From a virus, in IMG/VR virus record IMGVR_UViG_3300037840_000047, positions 1 through 58,085 of that record: a DNA stretch of 58,085 nt. One strand, 5' to 3'. Of this stretch, positions 24,483-34,456 are shown one piece after another. The notes beneath the pieces are model-generated. The model worked only from the letters and a program-made list of their open reading frames with translations, was not told where the DNA came from and made no database searches. Within the stretch, counting starts at the first letter, position 1. Every line of letters begins with the position of its first letter. The position numbers and the translations under genes are program-made.

Positions 24483-25145
24483 ATGCCCCTCGTTGACGTT
24501 CTGAACTACATGTTGCCGGATCAGGCGTGGGCACTGGAGAACCATCTTGCCGTAGCGGGAGCAGGTGGGCAACCGCTCTACACCCTCGTCTCAGGCAAGA
24601 AGGTGTGGTACATCAAGGGCGCTGCCGGATACCCGTGGGAGATGAACAGTTTCGATGAGAGCTACATTTACCGCTCGATCACGGGGAATGTTTTAACCTC
24701 GCCTACCACATTCAGAATGTTCGCTTCGGGGACGTGGCCGTATGCCAATGGTGGGATCGTGTGGGCACCGCGATACTTCACGCCGGGAGCGTTTACCCCT
24801 CCAATCGTTACGGCAGACTCCACGTATCGTGCATACTCGGCCTGCGCGACCTTCACAACACAAACCCTTGGTGGTCCTGTGGAGACGCAAATCTCAGGCC
24901 CATATGAGATTGCCTTTGGCATTTCCCCTGGAGTGCAGGAGTCGATCATCCAAACTTACAAGTGGGGGCCGGGATACGCGACAATGGAAGTCAGCTGTTA
25001 TGCGAAGGGCTTAGGTTTGGTGCAGTGGCAGTCGTACAGCCTAGTGAATGGGGTGTACGTCCTAAAACAGTCGATTTTGTTTGGTACGCAGGTTGCTGGA
25101 GGGGTTGTTCCCCTCGATTTCCCGTGCGGTGTTCCTACGATTTAA
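24483..25145 (+). CDS. hypothetical virion or exolysin-associated protein
   Basis: 220 residues, preceded by GGAGG. Rich in Tyr, Gly, Thr and aromatic residues with beta-sandwich-like spacing; no signal peptide. Two Cys at mid-length and one near the end. It directly precedes the peptidoglycan-type enzyme gene and its last base is the A of that ATG. Function not recognised. Confidence 0.5.
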   Translation: MPLVDVLNYMLPDQAWALENHLAVAGAGGQPLYTLVSGKKVWYIKGAAGYPWEMNSFDESYIYRSITGNVLTSPTTFRMFASGTWPYANGGIVWAPRYFTPGAFTPPIVTADSTYRAYSACATFTTQTLGGPVETQISGPYEIAFGISPGVQESIIQTYKWGPGYATMEVSCYAKGLGLVQWQSYSLVNGVYVLKQSILFGTQVAGGVVPLDFPCGVPTI

Positions 25146-25510
25146 TGTGGACTTACAACCAAATATCGGGAATTCTGTCGCACAACGGGCAACAGGTTGG
25201 GTCTGGTTACTCTGGACACGGCGACGGCGTGAACAATCCAGCGATGCAGTCGGTGTCGAACGTAGGGCCGATTCCACAGGGCCAGTGGACGATAGGAGAT
25301 GGAGTGGACAACCCGAAGCTAGGCCCGATAGCGATGCCATTAGCGCCGAACATTGGTACAGAGACCTACGGCAGAGGTGGGTTTTTTATTCACGGGGACT
25401 CCGTTGAATTTGCTGGTTTGGAAGAAGCTAGTCACGGCTGTATTATCATGGGCAGAACAATTCGGGAGCAGATCAATTCTGATCTCGACAAAGACTTGCA
25501 GGTAGTCTGA
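25145..25510 (+). CDS. L,D-transpeptidase-like (DUF2778/Tlde1-type) peptidoglycan enzyme
   Basis: 121 residues. GlyPhePheIleHisGlyAsp (His83) and SerHisGlyCysIleIle (Cys99) form the HxG ... SHGC catalytic signature of the L,D-transpeptidase fold as in the DUF2778/Tlde1 family; GlyProIleProGlnGlyGlnTrp precedes it. Members cut or exchange peptidoglycan cross-links using the Cys. Its place among small membrane proteins suggests an endolysin-like role, which is unusual for a phage. No signal peptide, so a holin would have to release it. Confidence 0.8.
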   Translation: MWTYNQISGILSHNGQQVGSGYSGHGDGVNNPAMQSVSNVGPIPQGQWTIGDGVDNPKLGPIAMPLAPNIGTETYGRGGFFIHGDSVEFAGLEEASHGCIIMGRTIREQINSDLDKDLQVV

Positions 25511-25710
25511 TGCCATGGAAAGAGAGCGATGCACCGAAGAAAAACAAAAAGGCTAAGTCCCGAAGGTGCAAACATGCTTTTGCTGGGGCTAGTAATTCTA
25601 TATTTAGGAAGACGGGCGACGAGGGGCGTGCGGTCAGAGGCGGGAATGCTGCCGTCAACAAGTGCAACGCGAAGTCGAAGCGAAAGAAGCGTAGGTCTGT
25701 GAAAAGATAA
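25510..25710 (+). CDS. 66-residue basic protein
   Basis: ATG 25510 overlaps the previous stop. Around 30% Lys/Arg with clusters at both ends (LysLysAsnLysLysAla, ArgLysLysArgArg) and two Cys. Fits the series of tiny basic proteins at 5961, 8533 and 13512. Structural DNA-binding role is inferred only. Confidence 0.55.
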   Translation: MPWKESDAPKKNKKAKSRRCKHAFAGASNSIFRKTGDEGRAVRGGNAAVNKCNAKSKRKKRRSVKR

Positions 25711-25716
25711 GTATGT

Positions 25717-27654
25717 ATGCCCACGTATCAGTGGATTCAGTTATCTGGCGCGGTCACAGCTCTGGCGGGTCGTCTCGCTGACCCCACGAATGTCTTTTGG
25801 TCTCAAGCTGAATTAACGCTGTACATCCAAGAAGCTCTACGAACCTGGTCGGCTCTTACCGAACAATGGAATTCTGAATTTGTCTTCTCGCCCACATATT
25901 CTCAAATCTGGTACGACCTGTCCACGCTCTCCGGCTCGCCTCGACTCCGCACGCTGACCGACTCCTACCTCTACGAAACGATGCAGTACCACCTCCTAGA
26001 ACCGCCCACTGGGGGAGCGTGGACAGGGACTAGCCAATTCTCAATCTCTGATCTCTCAGGGGCCTTGCAGAGACGTAGAGATGAGATCATTCAGGAGACG
26101 GGCTGCAACTTGGCCCAACTCCCAAGCATTTCCACAACTCCAAACACTCGCCGCATTTTCTTTCCAGACTCAACGCTTGAGCCTCGCAGGGCGCGATGGG
26201 TTCCTGCTGTTGGTTCGCCCCAGACTCTCAGCCGAAGCGATAACCTCGCATGGGACAGCTTCGATGCCAGTCATCTTCAAAGGAATGGCACGCCGTATTC
26301 GTGGAGTGTGATCGCAGGACCGCCGTTGGCAATGGATGTTGACATTGCTCCAAACGTGTCAGGCGGATACGACATGCTTTCTTTGCAGGCGGGGCTATCC
26401 TTCGCGCCTCCCGCTGCAACTTTGCTAAATGTTCCCGATGATTGGTCTTGGCTGGCGAAGTGGGGGGCGATGGCGGACCTGCTGGGCAGGGATTCTGAAG
26501 CCACAGACCGAGAACGTGCAGACTACTGCCTGAAGCGCTATCAGCAGGGCTTAGAAGTAATGAAGCAGGCAAACTGGCTCTTGATCGCCTTGATCAATGG
26601 GGTTCCCGTAGATACGCCTTCCGTGCGGGATATGGACGGATTTTCGCCAGAATGGGAAAACGATCTCACGGCATGGCGCAGTGTGGTTACGGCGGGGGTG
26701 GACCTGTGTGCCGTGTGCCCAGTTCCTACTATCGGCGGAGCTATTTCTTTCATCGGTTCGGCCACTGGAACGGTAAGTACGACGGGCTTCAACGTTCCGC
26801 TGACGCTAGCTTATAGCAGCAGAACGGGCAACACTTTGATTCTGTTCACAGCCACGGGAGGGCAGGGAGGAGGGCCTGGAATTGTAACGTCTATCAGTGA
26901 TTCGGCGGGGAACTATTGGCAACTTGCAGGGTCGTTACCCGGACCTGGCTTCCAGTGCTGGTACGTGCAGAATGCAAAGGCGATTACATCTGTGACGGTG
27001 ACTTTCACCGGAGATGCAGCGCTTACCGGATACATTGCTGGCTTGTCCGAATACTCAAACGTAGTGGCCATCATCAATGTGCAGGCTACGCCCAATCAAC
27101 AGTCTGGAAATCCTGAGACGATTACCCAGAACATCCAATTCGCCAATGATGTTGTTGTTGTGGCATTCAATCCGAACGGTGGTGGAGCTATATTCACCCC
27201 GAGTGCAGGAAATCTTCGCTGGCAGCAGGGCGATGTCGTGAATGCGACCATGTGTTCGGCGGATAATACCGCTGGCACTGCGGGGGCGAGTGTGACCGTG
27301 GCAGTAAACGGCCCTTTGCTATGGTTTTACATCTCAGTCGAATTACAGGCGGCTCCAATCGCGCCGGGGACACCATCAAGCGTGCTGCTTACGCTAGTGG
27401 GGAATTGCCCCGTGCCAGTGAATCCAACCGACTTCGTTCAGGTGAGCCGCGACGTGTTCGATGTGATCTTGGATTACGCACAATCGCTCAGTTCGTTTAA
27501 GATGGGAGGGGATGAGTTTGCTCAGTGTAGGGAGTTGGAAAATAACTTCTTCCGTGCGGCTTTGGCGACAAACAAGCGCCTAGTCAAAATGGGGGTGTTT
27601 TCCGATCTCTTACACTCCGAGGGCAAGCGCCAAGATAAAACTCAACCGAGGTAG
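25717..27654 (+). CDS. neck/adaptor protein with inserted Ig-like domain
   Basis: 645 residues. Residues 1-330 (Trp/Arg/Leu-rich, with AlaGluLeuThrLeuTyrIleGlnGluAlaLeuArg) and the last 80 look like one adaptor-type protein. Between them, about residues 340-565, is a Gly/Thr/Val-rich beta domain similar to the protein at 19946. This looks like a domain insertion into a virion protein, giving a surface-exposed Ig-like knob. Function in head-tail joining or decoration is inferred. Confidence 0.55.
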   Translation: MPTYQWIQLSGAVTALAGRLADPTNVFWSQAELTLYIQEALRTWSALTEQWNSEFVFSPTYSQIWYDLSTLSGSPRLRTLTDSYLYETMQYHLLEPPTGGAWTGTSQFSISDLSGALQRRRDEIIQETGCNLAQLPSISTTPNTRRIFFPDSTLEPRRARWVPAVGSPQTLSRSDNLAWDSFDASHLQRNGTPYSWSVIAGPPLAMDVDIAPNVSGGYDMLSLQAGLSFAPPAATLLNVPDDWSWLAKWGAMADLLGRDSEATDRERADYCLKRYQQGLEVMKQANWLLIALINGVPVDTPSVRDMDGFSPEWENDLTAWRSVVTAGVDLCAVCPVPTIGGAISFIGSATGTVSTTGFNVPLTLAYSSRTGNTLILFTATGGQGGGPGIVTSISDSAGNYWQLAGSLPGPGFQCWYVQNAKAITSVTVTFTGDAALTGYIAGLSEYSNVVAIINVQATPNQQSGNPETITQNIQFANDVVVVAFNPNGGGAIFTPSAGNLRWQQGDVVNATMCSADNTAGTAGASVTVAVNGPLLWFYISVELQAAPIAPGTPSSVLLTLVGNCPVPVNPTDFVQVSRDVFDVILDYAQSLSSFKMGGDEFAQCRELENNFFRAALATNKRLVKMGVFSDLLHSEGKRQDKTQPR

Positions 27655-27656
27655 TT

Positions 27657-28259
27657 ATGCCAGCATTCATCGACATCACGGGAAGGCAGTTTGGTCGCTG
27701 GACGGTCATTAGTAAGTCCATCTTTACGAAGGGTGATCGCCAGTGGTCGTGCCGATGTCAGTGCGGAACCATTAGAGACGTATCGGGAAGGAACTTGCGT
27801 AATGGTTTAAGTAACAGTTGCGGCTGCTGGAATCTGGAACAGATTAGAAGCCCGAAGAAGCATGGCATGAGCAAGACGCGACAGTTTCGTAATTGGTGCC
27901 AAATGATTTCTCGCTGCAATAACCCAAACAATCCTCGCTTTGAGCGATACGGTGGGCGGGGAATCAAGGTATGCCATCGCTGGCTGGCTTCCTTCTCCGA
28001 CTTTATGCAAGACATGGGTCCACGCCCCAAGGGGTTGACGATTGAGCGCATTGATAATGACGGGGATTACGAGCCGGGAAACTGCCGCTGGGCTACGAAT
28101 AGAGAGCAGCAAAGAAATAAGCGTAGCAACCGCATAATATTTGGGTTTGGTAAATCTCAGTTGCTCGTAGATTGGGCGCGAGATTTACACATGAGCGCAT
28201 CCCTGCTTCACTATCATCTCAAACGCGGTAGAACGGTGGAGCAAATCGCCAATGCCTAA
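27657..28259 (+). CDS. HNH-type homing endonuclease
   Basis: 200 residues. N-terminal part has three Cys in a CysxCysGly pattern, then CysGlyCys, a zinc cluster. The C-terminal catalytic region contains LeuThrIleGluArgIleAspAsnAspGlyAspTyr and GluProGlyAsnCysArgTrpAlaThr, hallmarks of phage HNH nucleases. A helix near the end looks like a DNA-binding HTH. Free-standing between two virion genes with short overlaps. Confidence 0.8.
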   Translation: MPAFIDITGRQFGRWTVISKSIFTKGDRQWSCRCQCGTIRDVSGRNLRNGLSNSCGCWNLEQIRSPKKHGMSKTRQFRNWCQMISRCNNPNNPRFERYGGRGIKVCHRWLASFSDFMQDMGPRPKGLTIERIDNDGDYEPGNCRWATNREQQRNKRSNRIIFGFGKSQLLVDWARDLHMSASLLHYHLKRGRTVEQIANA

Positions 28260-31200
28260 GCCTTACCAACGCGATAAAGACGGTCTCAGGCTGGCTTTTC
28301 ATGGCATGAACACCGTCCTCCCACCCGACAAGGTGCCTCCTTCCAAGTACCCATACGCCCAGAACGTTCGCGCATACTTGCACGACCGAACCACGGGCAG
28401 GGCTACACAGGATTCCTCCGTCCAGCAGTTGCCCTATCCGGTTCATTCGGTTCGCAGGCTGAACGACACAACTCCCGCAGGCCCACCGCAGGGCTTCATT
28501 TTAGTGGAAGGGGCAGGAATCTATCTCTACGCAGGCAACACTCAAGTCGATAGCGGCCTCAGCGGAAACCCGATTTCCTTGCTTCCGTTCCGCCCGAATG
28601 CCTCAGTGCAGCCGTGGATGTACGTTGGCGACTCGGTAAAGATGGACAAAGTTCGGTCGGATGGAACCTGTTACAAGATGGGGATTGAGGAGCCGCAAGT
28701 TGCCCCTGTCGTCACCTTCGTGCCTGCCTCGGATACCGTCTCTCTGCTTGGCCCAGTGACAGTCTATGTGTTCAATAATCCTTCGCAGTCGCACAGTTCT
28801 CCCTTGGCGGGAGTCTACATCTGGAAGAATGCTAGCGACCCAGTGGGCGGTAGTGCGGTAGTTGAAACCACAGGCGAGGCAAACGACGTAGCGACCGGAA
28901 ATTCCTTGCTGTTTGACTACAATTCAGGCGGCTCCCCTGATATTAACGGCAACCCTGATACTTACGTCAACTGGTCGCAGTACACGACCTACGTTGGGAC
29001 GGTGAGCGTAAACGGGACGGCGGTGACGTGGGATGGCGGTAGTCAGTTTGGTGGGTTGTCTTCAGGCAACAAGATCGTCATCAGTGGAACCACGTACACG
29101 ATTACCGGGGCAGTGACTAACACCACCCTGAACCTCACTTCGAGTGCTGGAGTGCAAACTGCTGTTAACTATGCAGCGGCAGTGATTACTGGAACGGTGC
29201 CGCTTTTCGTGCCGTCGCTGGAATCGCAGGGCTATCAGGACTTTAATTGCTCCATTCTTGCAACCCTCTACGTCCCTGCGGCTGGAACCTATACCCTAAG
29301 CCTGACATGCAAAGACGACATCCTTTGGGGCATCGGAAACAGCGCGAGCGGAACAGCTACGTGGGCAGGACCGGGTGGTGGACAGACCCTGAGCACGATT
29401 GGTCAAACCCTGACCACGATCAGCGGCTATCCGCTCATGCCGCGCACCTATGAGTCTAGCGGAGAAGACAATCACTACACGACAGCTTCCGTGGTTGTGA
29501 CGTTCTCTGCCGCAGGGAACTACCCGATAGAGCTAGACTGGGATTACTGGTATCACCTTCCCCGTGGTCTTGCTGTCCTGTGTAATGGCGCTCTGATTCC
29601 GCCCGTCCCTGCCACTACGATTACCGACTCGCAGTATCGGTATACCTATCGTTCGTCAGCTACGGGGGCTACGTCGAACCCTTCCCCAGAATCACCAGAA
29701 ACCGGATTATCGGTGCTGTCGAACAATGTGACGGCTACCGCCTCCACCGACCCCCAGGTAGACAAGATTGACTTCTATCGACTCGACTCCGGACTGGAGA
29801 ACTTTACATACGTCGGCACAACCTCGAATCAATTAGTAAGCACTGACCTCATATTCGGCGTTGGCGTTGGCCTCATGTCTGCAACGATCCCGTTTGGCAC
29901 CGGAGTCGTTGTGGGGCAGACACTATCCATCGACGTTGGGGTGAATCAGGAGAACGTCGTTGTTGTGGCCTTTAATCCGGGGAGCGGCGCTCCTCTAATT
30001 GTGTTGCCGACATTCACCGCGACATTCACTAAGTCCCATAGTGCCGGAGCAATTGTAGCGTCGCTCGTTGTGACGCTTAACGACACACTAATCGATACCG
30101 ACATTGCCAGCAACCCGATATTGGAGTTCGACAATTTTGAGCCTTTCCCGTCGATTGACCTTCCCCAGAAGGGAACTGTAAACGTAAAGAACGGGGTGGT
30201 GACATTCGCAACTGGATTTTCCCTATTCAATACACGATGGCTTCCCGGCACAATTATCATCATCGGAACCATCGCCTACACACTGACAGCCAGACCCCCA
30301 CAGGGAGGCTTCCCAGCATTACCCGGATTCGGGTTCACGCTTACCGCCAGTAACGTTGAGAACATCGCAGGAATCGAGACCATTGTTTATCCCCCCAACG
30401 GAGTCGGCCTGCCTTACGAAATCGCAGAGCCGATTCTGGCGGCGCAGCCTATGCCGTATCTCTGGGGGCCGACCGACAACGTGAGTTTCTTCTTTGGTGT
30501 AGGCGACCCGTTAAGGCCCGGAACGCTCTACTGGTCCAAGGGGAACAACCCTGACTCTGCCCCAGACACAAACCAGCAGGACATCACCTCTCCGAGTGAG
30601 CCGCTGATGAATGGCGTGATCGTCAATGGCATTGGACTGGTCATGTCCACAGAACGCGGATTCCTGATCTATCCGAACTTCTTCAATGCTCTCGCCACGG
30701 TAGAGGGAACGATAGGCTCAACGTGGACGATTCAGGAATCCATCCAGACTCGCGGCCTGTACATGCCCCGCTGCATCACGGTAGATGGTGGCGGAAACGT
30801 ATTCTTCCGAGCGAAGGACGGTATTTATGTTTCTCCCGGTGGGCAAGGTTCAAAGTCGATCACAGACGAAGACCTTTACAACCTGTTTCCGCACGAAGGA
30901 TTTCTGCCATCTCCAGTCATTCGTGGGCCGTACACTGCCTATCCGCCAGACGACACAAAGCCTCAATCACAGCAGATGAACGTTGCCAATGGCTATCTGT
31001 ACTACGATTACCTCGATGTCACAGGCACGCCAAGAACCCTGGTTTACGACATCGCGGCAAAGGGTTGGGTGGTGGACATCTACGAGTACCAGGTGGCCGT
31101 CCATCAGCTTGAAGAAGGCGCAGGAGTCAATGGCGTGATGTGCGGTTGCTTCGATGGCACGGTAAGAAAATTAAGCGACAGCGGGGTTGAGGGGGCAAGC

Positions 31201-31290
31201 AGTGTGCTGATGCTGCCGTGCAATAATGCAGGCGACACACGCGCTCCGAAGTATTGGGGGGATTTGTACATCGAGTGCTCGGAGGATTAG
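28252..31290 (+). CDS. large virion protein, nozzle/beta-propeller type
   Basis: 1012 residues. It opens ProLysProTyrGlnArgAspLysAspGlyLeu. A PA14-like segment (about residues 325-450, with AlaGlyThrTyrThrLeuSerLeuThrCysLysAsp) is carbohydrate-binding by analogy. The C-terminal 300 residues repeat propeller-like strands (GlyValIleValAsnGlyIleGlyLeuValMet; ValPhePheArgAlaLysAspGlyIleTyr), fitting a nozzle or tail tubular B-type protein. Tight overlaps with both neighbours. Confidence 0.6.
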   Translation: MPKPYQRDKDGLRLAFHGMNTVLPPDKVPPSKYPYAQNVRAYLHDRTTGRATQDSSVQQLPYPVHSVRRLNDTTPAGPPQGFILVEGAGIYLYAGNTQVDSGLSGNPISLLPFRPNASVQPWMYVGDSVKMDKVRSDGTCYKMGIEEPQVAPVVTFVPASDTVSLLGPVTVYVFNNPSQSHSSPLAGVYIWKNASDPVGGSAVVETTGEANDVATGNSLLFDYNSGGSPDINGNPDTYVNWSQYTTYVGTVSVNGTAVTWDGGSQFGGLSSGNKIVISGTTYTITGAVTNTTLNLTSSAGVQTAVNYAAAVITGTVPLFVPSLESQGYQDFNCSILATLYVPAAGTYTLSLTCKDDILWGIGNSASGTATWAGPGGGQTLSTIGQTLTTISGYPLMPRTYESSGEDNHYTTASVVVTFSAAGNYPIELDWDYWYHLPRGLAVLCNGALIPPVPATTITDSQYRYTYRSSATGATSNPSPESPETGLSVLSNNVTATASTDPQVDKIDFYRLDSGLENFTYVGTTSNQLVSTDLIFGVGVGLMSATIPFGTGVVVGQTLSIDVGVNQENVVVVAFNPGSGAPLIVLPTFTATFTKSHSAGAIVASLVVTLNDTLIDTDIASNPILEFDNFEPFPSIDLPQKGTVNVKNGVVTFATGFSLFNTRWLPGTIIIIGTIAYTLTARPPQGGFPALPGFGFTLTASNVENIAGIETIVYPPNGVGLPYEIAEPILAAQPMPYLWGPTDNVSFFFGVGDPLRPGTLYWSKGNNPDSAPDTNQQDITSPSEPLMNGVIVNGIGLVMSTERGFLIYPNFFNALATVEGTIGSTWTIQESIQTRGLYMPRCITVDGGGNVFFRAKDGIYVSPGGQGSKSITDEDLYNLFPHEGFLPSPVIRGPYTAYPPDDTKPQSQQMNVANGYLYYDYLDVTGTPRTLVYDIAAKGWVVDIYEYQVAVHQLEEGAGVNGVMCGCFDGTVRKLSDSGVEGASSVLMLPCNNAGDTRAPKYWGDLYIECSED

Positions 31291-31868
31291 TGTATATCGC
31301 CGATCTCCAATTGAATATTTCCCCGTACACAGCCCTTTACACGGAACTGGTGCCCGATTCTGCGCTCACGGTGAATGAGGATGTTAGTCAGGGCCGACGT
31401 GCAATCATCCTGGACTTCAATGATAGCGATGGGCTTCTGGCAAGAGACCTCGGGACGATCTTTGAATGGCCGACGATGGCGGGAACGGTGCTCGATGTCT
31501 GGCAGCCAAGCATTATTCCCCTCGATGACGACGTTTACCAGAGGATGAGTTTTCACTGCCTGATGAAAAGTCTTGGCGGAACAGGTTGGCAGCACGCCCG
31601 AGAGATGAACATCGCGTATCAGTCGGTGACCCCACTCACTCTACTGCTTACGTTCGATCAGTGGCCGAGTATCACGCTGACAGTTCCGAGTTCCAATGGC
31701 TCAGAGATCAAACAGAAAGTCATCTTGCCGCCGAACAAGTGGAAGCTCATGGAAATCTTCCTATCGTCCACACAGCCATTTAAGTTGTGGGGCAGCGACC
31801 TTCAGCTAAAAATTCGATCTTGGGGGAGTACAGGGCCTTACAGAATTGCGAAGCCCGTATCTGATTAA
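31290..31868 (+). CDS. hypothetical virion protein
   Basis: 192 residues from GTG 31290 (GGAGG five bases upstream, overlapping the previous TAG). Beta-rich, with Trp and Phe strands and a SerSerThrGlnPro segment. No signal peptide or membrane helix. By position part of the tail or internal virion set; no family recognised. Confidence 0.55.
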   Translation: MYIADLQLNISPYTALYTELVPDSALTVNEDVSQGRRAIILDFNDSDGLLARDLGTIFEWPTMAGTVLDVWQPSIIPLDDDVYQRMSFHCLMKSLGGTGWQHAREMNIAYQSVTPLTLLLTFDQWPSITLTVPSSNGSEIKQKVILPPNKWKLMEIFLSSTQPFKLWGSDLQLKIRSWGSTGPYRIAKPVSD

Positions 31869-32378
31869 ATGGGTAATCTGCCTCCGACAGTGCGATTTCC
31901 GTTCAACCTTGACCCTGATAGCTATCCCGAGGGCGAGCCGCAAGAGAAAGAGCATGGATGGAAGCGCCTTGCGAATCAGGCTGTGCGTTATGTATTCAGC
32001 GGCCTGCTCGATGCACAGCAAGCAATCGCTGCCCTGAACAAGAAAATTGGGGCAGTGTCAACCAGTTCGGCTGGTCCCTCTGGCGGCAATGTTATCGGCG
32101 CAGTAAACGACCAAACGGGACAGGCAGCCTACACAGTTCAGAATGCCGATTACGGCGCACTGGTTATAGTGAACAATGGGGCAGGCGTGCAGATAGGGCT
32201 GAACGCCTTAGTGGAGAGGCCCTATTACGTGCGCATCAAGGTGGATTCCGGCTCAGGGGCAGCGATTCTTACACCAACAAACGGGACCATCAATCATGCT
32301 GGATTTATCGTGGTTGCGCCCGGTACGACAGTGCAAGCCAACATCAATTCTGCCGATGTAAACTGGTCGGCTTCGTAG
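31869..32378 (+). CDS. hypothetical virion protein with C-terminal beta domain
   Basis: 169 residues. A charged helical N-terminus (GluGlyGluProGlnGluLysGluHisGlyTrpLysArg) is followed by a Gly/Thr/Ala-rich beta domain (AlaLeuValIleValAsnAsnGlyAlaGlyValGln). Looks like a small spike or tail-tip protein. Function is inferred from position. Confidence 0.5.
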   Translation: MGNLPPTVRFPFNLDPDSYPEGEPQEKEHGWKRLANQAVRYVFSGLLDAQQAIAALNKKIGAVSTSSAGPSGGNVIGAVNDQTGQAAYTVQNADYGALVIVNNGAGVQIGLNALVERPYYVRIKVDSGSGAAILTPTNGTINHAGFIVVAPGTTVQANINSADVNWSAS

Positions 32379-32393
32379 TATAGTGGGGGCATT

Positions 32394-33077
32394 ATGCACT
32401 TCCTGATTCGAGCGTTGTGCGAGTGGTTCATGTTCGGCGGCACGGTCGCCCTGTTCGGAATTGGCATGGGGCCAAGCTCTCAGGAGAAGCAGCAGTATGG
32501 CGATCTTGGCAACCTCGCTAACTTTGCCACGTCCGCAGGCGAATCGGATATTTCCTCGGCAAACAACTTCTGGCAGTCCATCCTCTCAGGCGACCCTTCG
32601 CAGATTTCCAAAGTCCTTGGCCCACTGATGAGCACAGTGAACAAACAGGGCCAGCAGCAGAAGAAAACACTGGCAGAGTTCGGCAATCGCAGCGGCGGAA
32701 CGAATGCCACAGCACAGACGATTGACGACAGTACCCGCAGCACGGTTGACTCGGCTATTTCGTCGCTGACGGGCGGTGCAGCGTCGGCTCTAGGAACTAC
32801 AGGTTCCAGCCTCTTGAGCACGGGACTATCAGGACATGAAGCGGCCTTCAGTTCTGCGGACACGATTCAGAAGCAGAGGTCGGCACAGATTAACGACATC
32901 TTCAAGAGCATCGCATCCTTCGCGGCAGCACCGTTCACAGGAGGAGCGAGTCTCGGATTAGCCTTCTCTGGTAGTGGAGGGGGAGGCGGGAACAGTGGAG
33001 GATGGAACCCAGATTGGGGCGCAGACCCAGAGGCGGGTGGCGGAGGATATAGCGGCTCGGGAGCAGGATGGGAATAG
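32394..33077 (+). CDS. internal virion-type protein
   Basis: 227 residues from ATG 32394; ATG 32466 (MetGlyProSerSer) is an alternative that removes a hydrophobic N-terminal segment. The body has SerGlyAspProSerGlnIleSer and a region rich in Ser/Gly/Ala. The last 40 residues are Gly/Trp-rich and disordered. Probably one of the proteins ejected or packed with DNA; no catalytic motif seen. Confidence 0.5.
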   Translation: MHFLIRALCEWFMFGGTVALFGIGMGPSSQEKQQYGDLGNLANFATSAGESDISSANNFWQSILSGDPSQISKVLGPLMSTVNKQGQQQKKTLAEFGNRSGGTNATAQTIDDSTRSTVDSAISSLTGGAASALGTTGSSLLSTGLSGHEAAFSSADTIQKQRSAQINDIFKSIASFAAAPFTGGASLGLAFSGSGGGGGNSGGWNPDWGADPEAGGGGYSGSGAGWE

Positions 33078-34456
33078 CAGAAAATCTCGTTCAGGGCTTT
33101 GCTAACGCTGCTGGCGCTACAGATGCGTCTCAAGCAATCGAGAACAAGAAGTCAGATCGCCGCGCTACGGCCCACGAAGAACTCGAAGCCAATACCCACT
33201 CCATTCTGGATGACGTTAAGAAACTTCAGCAGAGGCGTGCAGCCCTAGACCCAAAATCTCCGACTTACGCGAAAGACGTTGCCGAAATAGATTCCAATCT
33301 GCACCAGGCGCGGCAAGCCTTTACAGACCTGTACCACCCTGAGAAGAATCCTGGAGCCTTGGCCAAGTTTGGCGGATTCCTGAAGTCTCACAGTGCAAAA
33401 CAGCAGGCCGACAGAGCGATGGATTACGGCACGCCGAATGTGCCCACAACTCCCGGTGACGCGAAGAAACGGTTTGACATGGCGGGGTTGGATGCGGCAG
33501 CGGCAGGACCGGGACAGACTCCAGAGAACCCCTACCTCACTAGGCAGAGGCAGAGCACCGAGGCCGGGGGTACGCCAGACGAGGTAAGGCGAGCCACATT
33601 CGGAACGGAGAAAGCAGAGCCGGAGTCATGGAAACTGGTAGACGTTACGATGCCGGACGGTTCGGTAAAGACCGTCCAGCACAACGAGAAGAATCGCGAG
33701 TTTGCTGATCTTGCAGGCAAGCCAATTCCCTCCGACCAACTGGCAGGGGCCAAGCTCAACCCCAAGACTTCTGCACATCCGGTTCGGGCATGGGTAAGCC
33801 GTAACGGGAAACCAACTTCCGTACTGCTTGACCCTGCGACAAACAAAGTGATTCCCGGCAGTGAAAACCCTGACATTCAGCCACCACCTAGCATGGCAGG
33901 CAGAATCACGACAGGCTACTACCACTTCGTAGACGAAAATGGGAACGTTCATCAGGTGCAGGAGACTCGGACATCTACGCCAATGGGCGGTGCGAATGTT
34001 CCCAAAACACCGGGAGAGGCTAAGACGAAAGCGGCAGCGACTTCCCCAGATAACGTCATCGGCCACAAAGAGACTGCGGTACAAGCCAAGGCACATAGGG
34101 ATTACATCGACGCGGTAGGACTCGCCAAGAAAGCCGACGAAGTAGCGAAGAACCCGAACGATGCCGTGAATCAGAAACGGCTAGCAGTTGCCCTTGAGCG
34201 CGTTGCAGCGGGGCGCTTTACGACTCAGGCATTGGATTACATCGTGAAGGCAGGCTGGGGCAACACCATTGAAGGCTGGGCGAACAGTTCTACCACCGGG
34301 GCACTCCCGAAGGATGTTATGCGGCAGTTGATCGACGGCGCACATCAGGAAATGGATGCAAAGAAAACTGCATGGGACGAGTCTAAAAAGGGCGGCAGTG
34401 AAGCATCAGGCGATGCCGACATAGACGCAATCGTGAAAGCCCTGAAGAACAAGTAA
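33068..34456 (+). CDS. large internal virion-type protein
   Basis: 462 residues: charged helical N-terminus (1-110), a beta-like middle, a helical C-terminus. A short motif Asn-Val-Pro-x-Thr-Pro-Gly-(Asp/Glu)-Ala-Lys appears twice (nucleotides 33437-33472 and 33995-34030), with different codons. The same motif ends the next protein. Likely ejection or internal core protein. Confidence 0.5.
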   Translation: MGIAENLVQGFANAAGATDASQAIENKKSDRRATAHEELEANTHSILDDVKKLQQRRAALDPKSPTYAKDVAEIDSNLHQARQAFTDLYHPEKNPGALAKFGGFLKSHSAKQQADRAMDYGTPNVPTTPGDAKKRFDMAGLDAAAAGPGQTPENPYLTRQRQSTEAGGTPDEVRRATFGTEKAEPESWKLVDVTMPDGSVKTVQHNEKNREFADLAGKPIPSDQLAGAKLNPKTSAHPVRAWVSRNGKPTSVLLDPATNKVIPGSENPDIQPPPSMAGRITTGYYHFVDENGNVHQVQETRTSTPMGGANVPKTPGEAKTKAAATSPDNVIGHKETAVQAKAHRDYIDAVGLAKKADEVAKNPNDAVNQKRLAVALERVAAGRFTTQALDYIVKAGWGNTIEGWANSSTTGALPKDVMRQLIDGAHQEMDAKKTAWDESKKGGSEASGDADIDAIVKALKNK

